Shown here: piece by piece, positions 50,663-61,084 of the stretch
Layout of the letters: each line of letters begins with the position of its first letter
How positions within the stretch are numbered: the stretch's first letter is position 1
Assembly (NCBI RefSeq): GCF_000484695.1
Contig: NZ_AXVR01000003.1
Location: 62,001 to 126,000, forward strand
Direction: 5' to 3'
From: Salinispora cortesiana
GTDB taxonomy: Bacteria; Actinomycetota; Actinomycetes; Mycobacteriales; Micromonosporaceae
DNA: 64,000 nucleotides
Position numbers and translations under genes: made by a program
The notes under the pieces: generated by a model
The model's database searches: none
Told to the model about the DNA's origin: nothing
What the model saw: only the letters and a program-made list of their open reading frames with translations

Positions 50663-51490
50663 ATGAGTAGTCCTCCGATGATCGATGGGGCGTTCGCCCG
50701 TTGGTTGGCGGTCCGGGCCGGGCAGGCGTTGGTCAGCCTGCGCGACGAGGTGGGCTTCGGTGACCCGGGTGCCCTGAAGGCCGCGGGGGACAAGGTCTCG
50801 CACGACCTGCTCCGTACTGAACTGGCGAACTGGCGTCCGCAGGATGCGGTCCTGTCGGAGGAGGACGAGGGCTCCCGGCTGGCCTGGGCGGCGGAGGCGG
50901 GTGCTGCGACGGCACCCCGGCTGAGCAGCGACCGAGTGTGGATCATCGATCCCCTGGACGGGACCCGGGAGTTCGCCGAGGCGGGCCGGGCGGACTGGGC
51001 GGTGCATGTGGCGCTCTGGGCGCGGAACGCCCCGACGCCGCACGGACTGGTGGCGGGCGCGGTCGGGTTGCCGGCCCAGGACCGGGTGCTGGGAACGGAC
51101 TACCCGCCGGGGTACCCGCCACTGCCGACGGCGACCGCCGCGGGCGAGCCGACGATCCGGTTGGCCGCCAGTCGCAGCCGCCCCCCGGTCTTCCTCACCG
51201 ACCTGGCTGCCGAGGTGGGCGCCGAGCTGGTGCCGATGGGGTCGGCCGGTGCGAAGATCGCGGCGGTGATCACCGGTGAGGTGGACGCGTACATCCATGC
51301 GGGCGGGCAGTACGAGTGGGATTCGGCGGCGCCGGTGGCGGTGGCGACCGCCGCCGGGCTGCATGCTTCCCGAATCGACGGCTCCGCGCTGAAGTACAAC
51401 GAAGCCAACCCGCGCCTGCCGGACCTGTTGGTCTGTCGCAAGGATCTCGCCAGCGGGCTGCTCACGGCGTTGCAGCGCCATTGCGGGTAG
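50663..51490 (+). CDS. CysQ-like 3'(2'),5'-bisphosphate nucleotidase
   Basis: 275 residues from ATG 50663 with gggag upstream. Inositol-monophosphatase fold: metal site Glu pair in LSEEDEGSRL, WIIDPLDGTREFAEAG near residues 92-107, then GGQYEWDSAAPVAVATAAG with the last metal Asp. In the CysQ group the substrate is PAP or PAPS. Encoded 69 bp before cysD-cysN, which supports a role in sulfate assimilation by removing phosphoadenosine products. Confidence 0.88.
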   Translation: MSSPPMIDGAFARWLAVRAGQALVSLRDEVGFGDPGALKAAGDKVSHDLLRTELANWRPQDAVLSEEDEGSRLAWAAEAGAATAPRLSSDRVWIIDPLDGTREFAEAGRADWAVHVALWARNAPTPHGLVAGAVGLPAQDRVLGTDYPPGYPPLPTATAAGEPTIRLAASRSRPPVFLTDLAAEVGAELVPMGSAGAKIAAVITGEVDAYIHAGGQYEWDSAAPVAVATAAGLHASRIDGSALKYNEANPRLPDLLVCRKDLASGLLTALQRHCG

Positions 51491-51533
51491 CCTGAGCGCT
51501 ACTTCTGGCAAAGCCGACCGGAAAGGTCTGGAA

Positions 51534-51563
51534 ATGAGTGCGGGAATCGAGTCGGTGTCATGA
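51534..51563 (+). CDS. Nine-residue leader ORF overlapping cysD
   Basis: ATG AGT ... TCA TGA, reading MSAGIESVS, with gaaagg about seven bases upstream. Its TGA overlaps the cysD ATG (ATGA), whereas cysD itself has no clear ribosome site, so cysD may be translated by re-initiation after this ORF. Unlike the Cys-rich leader ORFs known in mycobacteria, it contains no Cys. Confidence 0.35.
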   Translation: MSAGIESVS

Positions 51564-52471
51564 CCACGACGGCCGCATACCAGGTGTCCCACCTCGACGC
51601 GCTGGAGGCGGAGAGCATCTTCGTGCTGCGCGAGGTGGTCGCGGAGATGGAACGACCGGTGCTGCTCTTCTCCGGCGGCAAAGACTCAATTGTCATGCTG
51701 TGGCTGGCGCAGAAGGCGTTCGCCCCGGCGAACATTCCGTTCCCGGTGCTGCACGTCGACACCGGGCACAACTTCCCCGAGGTGCTGGCGTACCGGGACC
51801 AGCGGGTCGCCGAGCTGGGCCTGCAGCTGGTGGTGGCGAGCGTGCCGGAGGCCCTGGCCAGCGGGCTGGTGCGGGAGAGCGCGGACGGCATGCGCAACCG
51901 GATCCAGACCCCGGTGCTCCTGGCCGCCGTCGAGCAGCACCGCTTCGACGCGCTCTTCGGTGGCGCCCGTCGGGATGAGGAGAAGGCGCGGGCCAAGGAG
52001 CGGGTGTTCAGCTTCCGGGACGAGTTCGGCCAGTGGGATCCGAAGAACCAGCGTCCGGAGCTCTGGTCGCTCTACAATGGCCGGCACCAGCCGGGTGAGT
52101 CGATCCGGGCGTTTCCGCTGTCCAACTGGACCGAGCTGGATGTCTGGCACTACATCGCCCGGGAACGGATCGAGGCGCCCTCGATCTACTACGCGCACGA
52201 GCGCGAGGTGATCGAGCGCGACGGGATGCTGTACGCGGTGAACGAGTTCATCCGCCCCCGCGCCGGTGAGGAGCGGTTCAAGGCCCGGGTGCGCTATCGG
52301 ACGGTGGGCGACGCCTCCTGCACGGCGGCGGTCCGCTCGGACGCCGACACGGTGGCGAAGGTCATCGAGGAGGTGGCGGCCACCCGGATCACCGAGCGGG
52401 GCGCGACCCGCGGTGACGACCGGGTCAGCGAGGCCGCGATGGAGGACCGCAAGCGGGAGGGCTACTTCTGA
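51560..52471 (+). CDS. cysD: Sulfate adenylyltransferase small subunit
   Basis: 303 residues. PP-loop pyrophosphatase fold that makes APS from sulfate and ATP with CysN. Seen: VLLFSGGKDSIVMLWLAQKA near 34-53, HVDTGHNFPEVLAYRD, FGGARRDEEKARAKERVFSF, and PLSNWTELDVWHYIARERI. Normal length. The stop overlaps the cysN start by one base (TGATG), giving equal subunit synthesis. Confidence 0.95.
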   Translation: MTTTAAYQVSHLDALEAESIFVLREVVAEMERPVLLFSGGKDSIVMLWLAQKAFAPANIPFPVLHVDTGHNFPEVLAYRDQRVAELGLQLVVASVPEALASGLVRESADGMRNRIQTPVLLAAVEQHRFDALFGGARRDEEKARAKERVFSFRDEFGQWDPKNQRPELWSLYNGRHQPGESIRAFPLSNWTELDVWHYIARERIEAPSIYYAHEREVIERDGMLYAVNEFIRPRAGEERFKARVRYRTVGDASCTAAVRSDADTVAKVIEEVAATRITERGATRGDDRVSEAAMEDRKREGYF

Positions 52472-53778
52472 TGACCACCGAGACGACCGCCGAGGTCGGT
52501 GCCGAAGCGGCGTCCGCCCGCCCGATGGACCTGCTGCGGTTTGCTACCGCCGGCAGCGTGGATGACGGCAAGTCGACCCTGATCGGCCGTCTGCTCTATG
52601 ACACCCGATCCCTCTTCGCCGATCAGCTCGCCGCGGTGGAGGCGGTCAGCGCGGCCCGCGGCGACGAGTACACCAATCTCGCGCTGCTCACCGACGGTCT
52701 GCGGGCCGAGCGGGAGCAGGGCATCACGATCGACGTGGCGTATCGCTACTTCGCCACCCCCCGGCGGAAGTTCATCATCGCCGACACTCCGGGGCACATC
52801 CAGTACACCCGGAACATGGTCACCGGTGCCTCCACCGCCGACCTCGCGCTGATCCTGGTCGACGCCCGGAAGGGGCTGGTGGAGCAGTCCCGTCGGCACG
52901 CCTTCCTCTGCTCCCTGCTGCGGGTGCCGCACCTGGTCCTCTGCGTCAACAAGATGGACCTGGTGGACTGGTCGCACGAGGTCTACGAGAAGATCGCCGA
53001 CGAGTTCACCGCGTTCGCGGCGAAGCTCGACGTACCCGACCTGACGGTGGTGCCGGTCTCCGCGCTGCACGGCGACAACATCGTCTCCCGGTCGGAGAAG
53101 ATGCCCTGGTACGAGGGGCCGTCCCTGCTGCACCACCTGGAACGGGTGCACATCGCCAGCGATCGCAACCTGGTCGACGTGCGCTTCCCGGTGCAGTACG
53201 TGATCCGCCCACAATCCACCACCGTCACCGACTACCGCGGGTACGCGGGGCAGGTCGCCTCCGGCGTACTCAAGCCCGATGACGAGGTGATGGTGTTGCC
53301 GAGCGGCTTCACCAGCCGGATCGCCGCGGTAGAGACCGCCGACGGGCCGGTTCCGGAGGCGTTTCCGCCGATGTCGGTGACCGTACGGTTGACCGACGAG
53401 ATCGACATTTCCCGGGGCGACATGATCTGTCGCCCGAACAACGCCCCGGCCGTCGCCCAGGACATCGAGGCGATGGTCTGCTGGATGGACGAGACCCGAC
53501 CGTTGCAGCTCGGTGGCAGGTACGTGATCAAGCACACCACCCGGTCGGCGCGGGCCATTGTCCGCGGGCTGCACTACCGGTTGGACATCAACTCACTGCA
53601 CCGGGACGAGTCGGCGGGGGAGTTGAAGCTCAACGAGATCGGCCGGGTCCGGTTCCGGACGATGGTCCCGCTGCTCGTTGACGAGTACCGCCGGAACCGT
53701 ACCACCGGTGGGTTTGTTGTTATCGATGAGACGACGAACCGGACGGTTGGCGCCGGCATGATCGTCGAGGCGGGCTGA
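52471..53778 (+). CDS. cysN: Sulfate adenylyltransferase large subunit (GTPase)
   Basis: 435 residues. GTP-dependent partner of CysD. G1 ATAGSVDDGKSTLIGRLLYD near 24-43, G2 region EREQGITIDVAYRYF, G3 IADTPGHIQYTRNM, G4 CVNKMDLVDW near 157, then the two EF-Tu-like beta-barrels. There is no fused CysC (APS kinase) domain, which many actinobacterial CysN proteins carry, so APS may be reduced directly or phosphorylated by an enzyme coded elsewhere. Confidence 0.95.
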   Translation: MTTETTAEVGAEAASARPMDLLRFATAGSVDDGKSTLIGRLLYDTRSLFADQLAAVEAVSAARGDEYTNLALLTDGLRAEREQGITIDVAYRYFATPRRKFIIADTPGHIQYTRNMVTGASTADLALILVDARKGLVEQSRRHAFLCSLLRVPHLVLCVNKMDLVDWSHEVYEKIADEFTAFAAKLDVPDLTVVPVSALHGDNIVSRSEKMPWYEGPSLLHHLERVHIASDRNLVDVRFPVQYVIRPQSTTVTDYRGYAGQVASGVLKPDDEVMVLPSGFTSRIAAVETADGPVPEAFPPMSVTVRLTDEIDISRGDMICRPNNAPAVAQDIEAMVCWMDETRPLQLGGRYVIKHTTRSARAIVRGLHYRLDINSLHRDESAGELKLNEIGRVRFRTMVPLLVDEYRRNRTTGGFVVIDETTNRTVGAGMIVEAG

Positions 53779-53865
53779 CCCACCCGGTCGCGCGAGCGCT
53801 CCTGGTCCGCCGCTGATCGAGGTTGGCCGCGGGCCGGCGACGGCGTGCCGCCGGCACCGTGCTGG

Positions 53866-54849
53866 CTATCCCCGTTTCGGCAGGTGGTCGCGGTAGAAGG
53901 CCCAGGCGTCGCGGATGATGTCGTGCAGGGCGGGCTTGGCGGGCGTCCAGCCCAACTCGGTGCGGGCCAGGTCGGCGGTGGCCACCAACTCGGCGGGGTC
54001 GCCGACGCGGCGTGGGGCGACCACCACCGGAACCGGACGGCCGGTGACCTCACGGACCACCTCGACGACCTGACGGTTGGTGAACCCGCTGCCATTGCCG
54101 AGGTTGTAGATCCGGTGCTGTCCGCCGACCGCGGCGTCGAGCGCGAGTAGGTGGGCGCGGGCGAGGTCGGTGACGTGGATGTAGTCGCGGACGCAGGTGC
54201 CGTCAACGGTCGGGTAGTCGTCGCCGAAGAGTTGGAGCTTCTCCCGGCGGCCGGCGGCGATGTCGAATGCGATGGGGATGAGGTGCGTCTCCGGGTCGTG
54301 CCGTTCCCCGAGGGGCACCGGGGCCCCTAGGTGAGCGCCGGCGACGTTGAAGTAGCGCAGCGAGACGGCAGCCAACCCGCTTCCGGCCGCCGCCGAGGTG
54401 AGTGCCATGTCGACGGTGAGCTTGGTGGCCCCGTACGTGTTGGTCGGGGCGGTGATCGCCGACTCCGAGATGGGTAGCTCGACCGGGTTGCCGTACACGG
54501 CGGCGGTGGAGGAGAAGACGACCTTCGGCACCCCGGCGACGCGTACGGCGTCGAGCAGGGCGAGGGAGCCGATGACGTTGGTGTGCCAGTACAGCTCTGG
54601 CCTGACCATTGACTCACCGGCGGCGATCAGGGCGGCGAAGTGCAGCACCCCGTCGAAGCCCGCCTGTCGGGTTACCACCTGCGCCACGTCGTCCAGGGGG
54701 GCGACGACGTGGGTGGCGTCGGGTGCCACGGCGATGCGGTGTCCGGTCCGTAGGTCGTCCAGGACGACAACCTCGTGGCCGGCGTCGAGCAGCATCCGGG
54801 TCACCACGCTGCCGATGAAGCCAGCGCCGCCGGTGACGAGCAGTTTCAC
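53866..54849 (-). CDS. galE: UDP-glucose 4-epimerase
   Basis: 327 residues from GTG 54849 with ggaggagatc upstream. Extended SDR: NAD loop VTGGAGFIGSVVTRML at 5-20, catalytic Ser in VFSSTAAVYGNPVELP, Tyr139 and Lys143 in NTYGATKLTVDMAL, and GDDYPTVDGTCVRDYIHVTD, the substrate-side stretch of GalE. Interconverts UDP-glucose and UDP-galactose for cell-surface glycans. Monocistronic, converging on cysN. Confidence 0.93.
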   Translation of the reverse strand: MKLLVTGGAGFIGSVVTRMLLDAGHEVVVLDDLRTGHRIAVAPDATHVVAPLDDVAQVVTRQAGFDGVLHFAALIAAGESMVRPELYWHTNVIGSLALLDAVRVAGVPKVVFSSTAAVYGNPVELPISESAITAPTNTYGATKLTVDMALTSAAAGSGLAAVSLRYFNVAGAHLGAPVPLGERHDPETHLIPIAFDIAAGRREKLQLFGDDYPTVDGTCVRDYIHVTDLARAHLLALDAAVGGQHRIYNLGNGSGFTNRQVVEVVREVTGRPVPVVVAPRRVGDPAELVATADLARTELGWTPAKPALHDIIRDAWAFYRDHLPKRG

Positions 54850-55019
54850 GTCGATCTCCTCCTGGCGGGGCCGCCCTGCAGCGACCCTCGGTGGTCACCC
54901 TACGGCGGCTTGCTGTGCCGGCGCTGCGAGTCACCCGGCGGGGCGGGACGCCGTCCGCGGCGAGGAAGAAGTGGCGCAGTGCTGTCCCGCCACTGCGGTG
55001 AGTGTCTACCATCCATCTC

Positions 55020-56042
55020 ATGCGGGAAGCGGGTCGTCCCGGGCTCCGGCGCCGTGCGCGGGGGCGACCCCGCCGCGAACCCGGCCCGCTGGCCGGCGCG
55101 ATAGCCCGGGTCGTGGTCCGCACCGCTACCGCCGCCACCCGGCTGGTGACCGGTCTGCTCGGCACCAGCCCGGTGGCCGGCCGGGAACGGATCAGCGAGG
55201 ACGAGCTGCGCGACCTGGTCGCCGCGGCGACCGTGCTGGGGCCGGTGGAACGGCGGATCATCGACGAGGTCCTCGTCGCCGGTGCGAGCCTGGTACGCGA
55301 GGTGATGATGCCGCGCACCGAGGTGGTCTTCCTCTCCACCGCGCTGACCACCGCCCAGGCGGAGCGCCTCGTCCGGGCTGAGCCGCACACCCGCTACCCG
55401 GTGGTCGACGGGACCCACGACGACGTGGTCGGCTTCGTGCACCTGCACGACGTGCTGCTCCGTACCGACGAAGACCCGCGGGTCACGGTCGGCGAGCTGG
55501 CCCGGGAGGTCAAGCGCCTGCCCGGCAGTAAACGGGTGCTTCCGGCCCTGAGCGAGATGCGCCGGGAGGGGCATCACCTGGCGGTGGTCGTCGACGAGTA
55601 CGGGGGGACCGCCGGCATCGTCACCTGTGAGGATCTGATTGAGGAACTGGTCGGCGAGGTGCACGACGGGTACGACACGCCGCCGGAGCCGACCAACGCC
55701 GGCCTGCCCACCACGGTTGACGGTCGGCTGAACCTGGCCGACTTCGCCGAGCGGACCGGGGTGAACCTGCCGTACGGGCCGTACGAGACGGTTGGTGGCT
55801 ATGTCATGGCCGCGCTGGGCCGGCTGCCGGTGGCCGGCGACGAGGTGTCGGTGACCGTTGCCCCGGCCGCCCCGGTGGAGCCGGTGCGGGAGGCAGCCGG
55901 GGGCTGGCGGCTGCGGGTGCTGGCGCTGGAGGGGCGTCGGGTCGCCCGGGTGACGGTTGCCGCCGCTCGGCCCGCCGAGTCGCGACGGGGGACGGGGCTC
56001 CCCACCCAGTCTGGACGCGGTCGACCCGCCGGCCCGTCCTGA
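55020..56042 (+). CDS. CorC/HlyC-like CBS-domain protein
   Basis: 340 residues from ATG 55020 (GTG 55002 possible). Two CBS domains (MMPRTEVVFLSTALTTAQAE, RYPVVDGTHDDVVGFVHLHD; then RVLPALSEMRREGHHLAVVV, DEYGGTAGIVTCEDLIEELV) and a C-terminal CorC_HlyC domain (VDGRLNLADFAERTGVNLPY, ETVGGYVMAALGRLP). Full actinobacterial relatives usually have an N-terminal DUF21 membrane domain. Here only one weak hydrophobic stretch precedes the CBS pair, so it is like soluble E. coli CorC/YbeX. Function is thought to be in Mg/Co homeostasis. Confidence 0.88.
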   Translation: MREAGRPGLRRRARGRPRREPGPLAGAIARVVVRTATAATRLVTGLLGTSPVAGRERISEDELRDLVAAATVLGPVERRIIDEVLVAGASLVREVMMPRTEVVFLSTALTTAQAERLVRAEPHTRYPVVDGTHDDVVGFVHLHDVLLRTDEDPRVTVGELAREVKRLPGSKRVLPALSEMRREGHHLAVVVDEYGGTAGIVTCEDLIEELVGEVHDGYDTPPEPTNAGLPTTVDGRLNLADFAERTGVNLPYGPYETVGGYVMAALGRLPVAGDEVSVTVAPAAPVEPVREAAGGWRLRVLALEGRRVARVTVAAARPAESRRGTGLPTQSGRGRPAGPS

Positions 56043-57101
<1,059 letters not shown>

Positions 57102-57116
57102 GCAGCGACGCGACGT

Positions 57117-57710
57117 GTGCGGGTGAGCGGGATGGAACCGGTGGCCAAAGGGGTGGCACGAGGCGTGGACCTGCGGGACGGGTCGTCGGCAGCCGGCGGC
57201 ACAATCCAGATCGGCATCGCTGTGGACATCCCCGAGCCCTGGGGGAGTGTGCTGACCCAGCGGCGGATGGCGGCGGGGGACCAACAGGCCGTCCCGGCGC
57301 ACGTCACGCTGCTCGGGCCGACCGAGATCCCAGGTGCTGCCCTGCCGGCCGTCGAACGGCACCTGACCGCGGTCGCCGCCGCGCACCTCCCGTTCACCCT
57401 GCACCTGCGCGGGACCGGGACGTTCCGGCCGGTCACCCAGGTGGTCTTCGTAACAGTGGCGACCGGGATCAGCGAGTGCGAACTGCTCGCCGCGGCGATC
57501 CGGGCGGCTCCGGAGCTGCACCGGGAAACCCGTTTTCCGTACCATCCGCACGTCACGGTGGCGCAGGACGTCTCACCCGAGGCGCTGGACCAGGCGTACG
57601 AGGACCTGGCCGACTTCTCGGCGATGTTCGGGGTGGAGGCGTTCACGCTCTTCTCCCATAGTGGCCAGACGCGGTGGCAGCCCCGGCGGGACTTTCGGCT
57701 CGGCGGCTGA
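57117..57710 (+). CDS. 2H phosphoesterase (2'-5' RNA ligase-like)
   Basis: 197 residues from GTG 57117; ATG 57132 is an equal candidate. The 2H fold has two H-x-T/S motifs: HVTLLGPTEI near 62 and HPHVTVAQDV near 142, separated by the usual distance, with TIQIGIAVDIPEPWG as first strand. Members cleave or ligate 2',5' or cyclic phosphates in RNA or nucleotides; the substrate here is unknown. It directly follows trpS. Confidence 0.85.
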   Translation: MRVSGMEPVAKGVARGVDLRDGSSAAGGTIQIGIAVDIPEPWGSVLTQRRMAAGDQQAVPAHVTLLGPTEIPGAALPAVERHLTAVAAAHLPFTLHLRGTGTFRPVTQVVFVTVATGISECELLAAAIRAAPELHRETRFPYHPHVTVAQDVSPEALDQAYEDLADFSAMFGVEAFTLFSHSGQTRWQPRRDFRLGG

Positions 57711-57827
57711 GCCGGTGCCCCGCCCCCGACGGCGCAATCCGTGTCCCGCCCCCGGGGGGTCCGCGTCGGTCCGGTCTTACCGCGGGGGATGCGGGCGCGT
57801 CGGTGACCAGTCGGCGAGGATGGCGGG

Positions 57828-58817
57828 GTGAACGTGTTCCGCCGTCTCCAGGCGGGTGTCCACGGGCGGGTCACCACCGCGCGGCGCCGCTATTCGGCCT
57901 TCGACCACGGGTTGCGCGCGGCCCTGCTCTACAACCGTCGGTTCGGCAGCCGGCTCGCCGCCGCGATCGCGTACTACGGCTTCTTTGCGGTCTTCGCGCT
58001 CGCCCTCGTCGCCTACTCCGTCTTCGGGGCGATCCTGGAGGGCAACGCCGAGGTCAATGCCGCCGCGGCTGGATTCCTCCGGGAGAACCTGCCTTTCCTC
58101 GACCCGGTGCAGGTCGCGGAGAGTAGCGGGGCTGTCGGTGTGGTCGGTCTGACCATCCTGGTCTTCACCGGGGTCGGCTGGGTGGAGGCGATCCGTTCCT
58201 CCCAGCGGCTGCTGTACGGCCTCGACCAACAACCCGGCAACTTTGTCGTTCGCCGGCTGGTCGACCTGGGCGTGCTGCTGGTGGTGTTCGTGCTGCTCGG
58301 CATCTCGGTAGCGGCGGTGGACACGCTGGAGTCGCTGCTGCGGTGGTTGTTGGGCAGTGCCGGCTCGGCCGGGCTTACCACGATCAGCGCGGTGCTCAGC
58401 ATCTTCGTGAACGCGGTGCTGGCGACCTTGTTGCTGGCGGCGGTGCCTCGGCTGCGGCCCAGCCGAGTCCGGCTGCGCCCGGCGGTGCTGCTGGTGGCGG
58501 TGGGTATCACCCTGCTCAACACCATCGGGCGGTACTACGTGGTGCGGACCGAGCGAAACCCGGCGTACACGGTGGTGGCGGGCGCGGTGGGGCTGCTGCT
58601 CTACCTCTATCTGCTCAACCAGCTCGTGCTCTTCGGCGCGGCGTTGGTGGCCACCGACACCCGGGGACAGGTGGTGGATCTCGCGGCGGAGCGGGTCGAG
58701 GTCGATCAGGAGGAGGGCTCCCCGCCCCCCGGGCAGCCGGATGCGAACCGGCCGACGGCACCCGAACAAGGGACGGAGCGTCGAACCGGGGATCCGCCCA
58801 CCGCCGGGGAACGATGA
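57828..58817 (+). CDS. YihY/BrkB-family membrane protein
   Basis: 329 residues. The N-terminal amphipathic part FDHGLRAALLYNRRFGSRLA leads into six TM helices with the family pattern RLAAAIAYYGFFAVFALALV, GVGWVEAIRSSQRLLYGL, and LYLYLLNQLVLFGAALVATD. The last 60 residues are acidic and Pro-rich and probably cytoplasmic. The family was once called ribonuclease BN by mistake; the role is unresolved. ATGATTG after the stop leads into the next small gene. Confidence 0.9.
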   Translation: MNVFRRLQAGVHGRVTTARRRYSAFDHGLRAALLYNRRFGSRLAAAIAYYGFFAVFALALVAYSVFGAILEGNAEVNAAAAGFLRENLPFLDPVQVAESSGAVGVVGLTILVFTGVGWVEAIRSSQRLLYGLDQQPGNFVVRRLVDLGVLLVVFVLLGISVAAVDTLESLLRWLLGSAGSAGLTTISAVLSIFVNAVLATLLLAAVPRLRPSRVRLRPAVLLVAVGITLLNTIGRYYVVRTERNPAYTVVAGAVGLLLYLYLLNQLVLFGAALVATDTRGQVVDLAAERVEVDQEEGSPPPGQPDANRPTAPEQGTERRTGDPPTAGER

Positions 58818-58824
58818 TTGACGG

Positions 58825-59268
58825 GTGGGCGCTCTCGTGACACTCGATCTGCCGGACGACTCGCCGATGCTCGACCTGCCGTGGATTATCACCTTCGGGC
58901 CGCTTGGCGACGCCGACGAGTGGGAGCCGGTGGTCTGCGGCCCGTACGAGCGAGCGCCCGCGTTGGCGCTGGCCGAGGTGATGGTGGCGGAGGAGGCGCT
59001 GATGGCGGTGGTCGAGCCGCTGCTGCCGGCGGTGTCGGCGGAGCAGATCCGCGATGAGATCACCGCAGCCCGGGCCGCCGCCGAGGAGGAGGTGGCGGCG
59101 CAGGCGGACAGCGCCGAGCTCTACGGCAGCTTCGAGGACACCTTCGACGAGGAGCTGGCGGCGGCGGAGCGGGAGCCGGACGCCCAGCCGTCGATGCCGC
59201 CGAGCGAGGCCGCGATCCGGGCGGGCTTTGCCCGGATCGCGGCGAAGTTGCCCGGCATCGAGCGTTGA
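58825..59268 (+). CDS. Acidic hypothetical protein
   Basis: 147 residues from GTG 58825; GTG 58837 is also possible. No TM segment or signal. The N-terminal half (LPWIITFGPLGDADEWEPVV, CGPYERAPALALAEVMVAEE) is a mixed alpha/beta stretch, the second half is Ala/Glu-rich and probably helical (AARAAAEEEVAAQADSAELY). I do not recognise the family. It follows the YihY gene by eight bases, so it may be co-expressed with it. Confidence 0.7.
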   Translation: MGALVTLDLPDDSPMLDLPWIITFGPLGDADEWEPVVCGPYERAPALALAEVMVAEEALMAVVEPLLPAVSAEQIRDEITAARAAAEEEVAAQADSAELYGSFEDTFDEELAAAEREPDAQPSMPPSEAAIRAGFARIAAKLPGIER

Positions 59269-59344
59269 CCCGCGCCGGCCGGCTGCCCAGCCGCCCGGCG
59301 GCCCGGGGCACGCCGAACGACCAGGTTGACTGGGGCTTACCCGG

Positions 59345-60976
59345 TCAGCGCCGTTCGAACCAGGCAGCCGCGTCGACCGAAATCAGGTAGCCGGTGCCCT
59401 CCCGGGTGAGCGGGGCGCTGGCGACGAGCGGGTCGCCGTACCCGGTGCTGACGGCGGGTGCGTCGCTGATGTTGACCACACAGGTGAGCGCCGTACCGCC
59501 GGCGGTACGGGTGAAGGCGAGGACGCCCGGCCGGGTCTCCTCCCAGACGATCTGGGCCGCGGCGGTGGAGAGCGCCGGGTGCGCTCGGCGGATCCGTAGC
59601 GCGGTGCGATACAGCTCGAGCGTGGACTCGGGGGCGCCGATCTGGGCAGCTACCGACAGGTCACGCCAGGTCGCCGGGGCGGGCAGCCAGCTCGGCGCGC
59701 TGCCGTCGGGGCTGAAGCCGTACGGGGCCAGCTCGCCGCTCCATGGGATCGGTACCCGGCAGCCGTCCCGGCTCTGGCCGGTCCGCAGGTACTGCGGGTC
59801 CTGCCGCAGGTCGTCGGGGAGGTCGAGGACCTCGGGCAGGCCCAGCTCCTCACCCTGGTAGAGGTAGGCGCAGCCGGGCAGCGCGAACATCAGCAGGGCT
59901 GCGGCGCGGGCGCGGCGCAACCCGGCCGGCCCATCCCCGTACCGGGTGACGTGTCGTTGCTTGTCATGGTTTGACAGCACCCAGGTGGTGGGCGCGTTGA
60001 TGACCGCTGACTCGGCGAGCGCGGTGTCGATGACCTTGCGGAAGGAGTCGGCCGACCAGTGGGCGTCGAGGAAGTCGAAGCTGAACGCCTGGTGCAGCTC
60101 GTCTGGACCGATGTAGCGGGCGAGCCGTTGCGGGGTCTCCGCCCACGCCTCGGCCACCGCCATCCGGCCGCCGGGGTAGCTGTCCAGGATCGGCCGCCAG
60201 GCGCGGTAGATGTCGTGTACCTCGTCCTGGTCGAAGTAGGGCAGTCGGCTCTTGCCGAGCAGTTCGACCTGTCGTTGGCCGGTCTGTCGGCCGAAGCCGA
60301 CATCCGGCAGGCCCTCCGCTTTGATCATTCCGTGGGCCACGTCGATCCGGAAGCCGTCGACGCCGCGGTCCAACCAGAACCGGAGCACGTCCTCAAACTC
60401 GGCGCGGACCTTGGGGTTGCGCCAGTTCAGGTCCGGCTGCGCCGAGTCGAAGAGGTGCAGGTACCACTGCCCGTCGGGCAGTCGGGTCCAGGCTGGCCCG
60501 CCGAAGATGCTCTCCCAGTCGTTCGGCGGCAGCTCGCCTGCGGCTCCGCGCCCCGCGGTGAAGTGGTAGCGGGCCCGTTCGGGGGAGCCGGGGGCCGCAG
60601 CGAGGGCGGCCTGGAACCAGGGGTGGGCACTCGACGTGTGATTGGGCACCAGGTCGACGATGATCCGCAGGCCCAGCGCGTGCGCGTCAACGATGACTTC
60701 GTCGAACTCGGTGAGGGTGCCGAACATCGGGTCGACATCGCGGTAGTCAGCGACGTCGTAGCCGCCATCAATCATGGGCGAGGGGTAGAAGGGGGTCAAC
60801 CAGAGCGCCTCCACCCCGAGGTCCCGCAGGTATGGCAGGCGTTGCCGCAGGCCCGCCAGGTCGCCGATGCCGTCGCCATTCGCGTCGGCGAAGCTGCGGA
60901 GGTAGACCTGATAGATGGCGGCGGAGCGCCACCAGTCATCGTCGGAGGTCGGCGGCGTGGGGTTGCGGACGGTCAT
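59345..60976 (-). CDS. GH13 alpha-glucosidase (oligo-1,6-glucosidase-like)
   Basis: 543 residues from ATG 60976; upstream frame has low-complexity sequence only. GH13 motifs: IYQVYLRSFADANGDGIGDL, DLVPNHTSSAHPWF (region I), GFRIDVAHG near 205 with the nucleophile Asp, VAEAWAETPQ near 272 with the acid Glu, and LSNHDKQRHVTRY near 333 with the transition-state Asp. The GIGDL start and the Met/Val pattern fit alpha-glucosidases cutting maltose or isomaltose-type sugars in the cytoplasm. It lies beside a LacI regulator and a sugar-binding lipoprotein, so it probably digests what that importer brings in. Confidence 0.92.
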   Translation of the reverse strand: MTVRNPTPPTSDDDWWRSAAIYQVYLRSFADANGDGIGDLAGLRQRLPYLRDLGVEALWLTPFYPSPMIDGGYDVADYRDVDPMFGTLTEFDEVIVDAHALGLRIIVDLVPNHTSSAHPWFQAALAAAPGSPERARYHFTAGRGAAGELPPNDWESIFGGPAWTRLPDGQWYLHLFDSAQPDLNWRNPKVRAEFEDVLRFWLDRGVDGFRIDVAHGMIKAEGLPDVGFGRQTGQRQVELLGKSRLPYFDQDEVHDIYRAWRPILDSYPGGRMAVAEAWAETPQRLARYIGPDELHQAFSFDFLDAHWSADSFRKVIDTALAESAVINAPTTWVLSNHDKQRHVTRYGDGPAGLRRARAAALLMFALPGCAYLYQGEELGLPEVLDLPDDLRQDPQYLRTGQSRDGCRVPIPWSGELAPYGFSPDGSAPSWLPAPATWRDLSVAAQIGAPESTLELYRTALRIRRAHPALSTAAAQIVWEETRPGVLAFTRTAGGTALTCVVNISDAPAVSTGYGDPLVASAPLTREGTGYLISVDAAAWFERR

Positions 60977-61084
60977 GAGGGGTTCCCCGATCTCGCGCGG
61001 TACGGCGGTCTCCGGCGCGGGCAGGGGTGGTGGCGCCGGTTGCTGTGCAGAATGCCGGCAGGGTGTTGCAAGAGTCAAGCAGAC

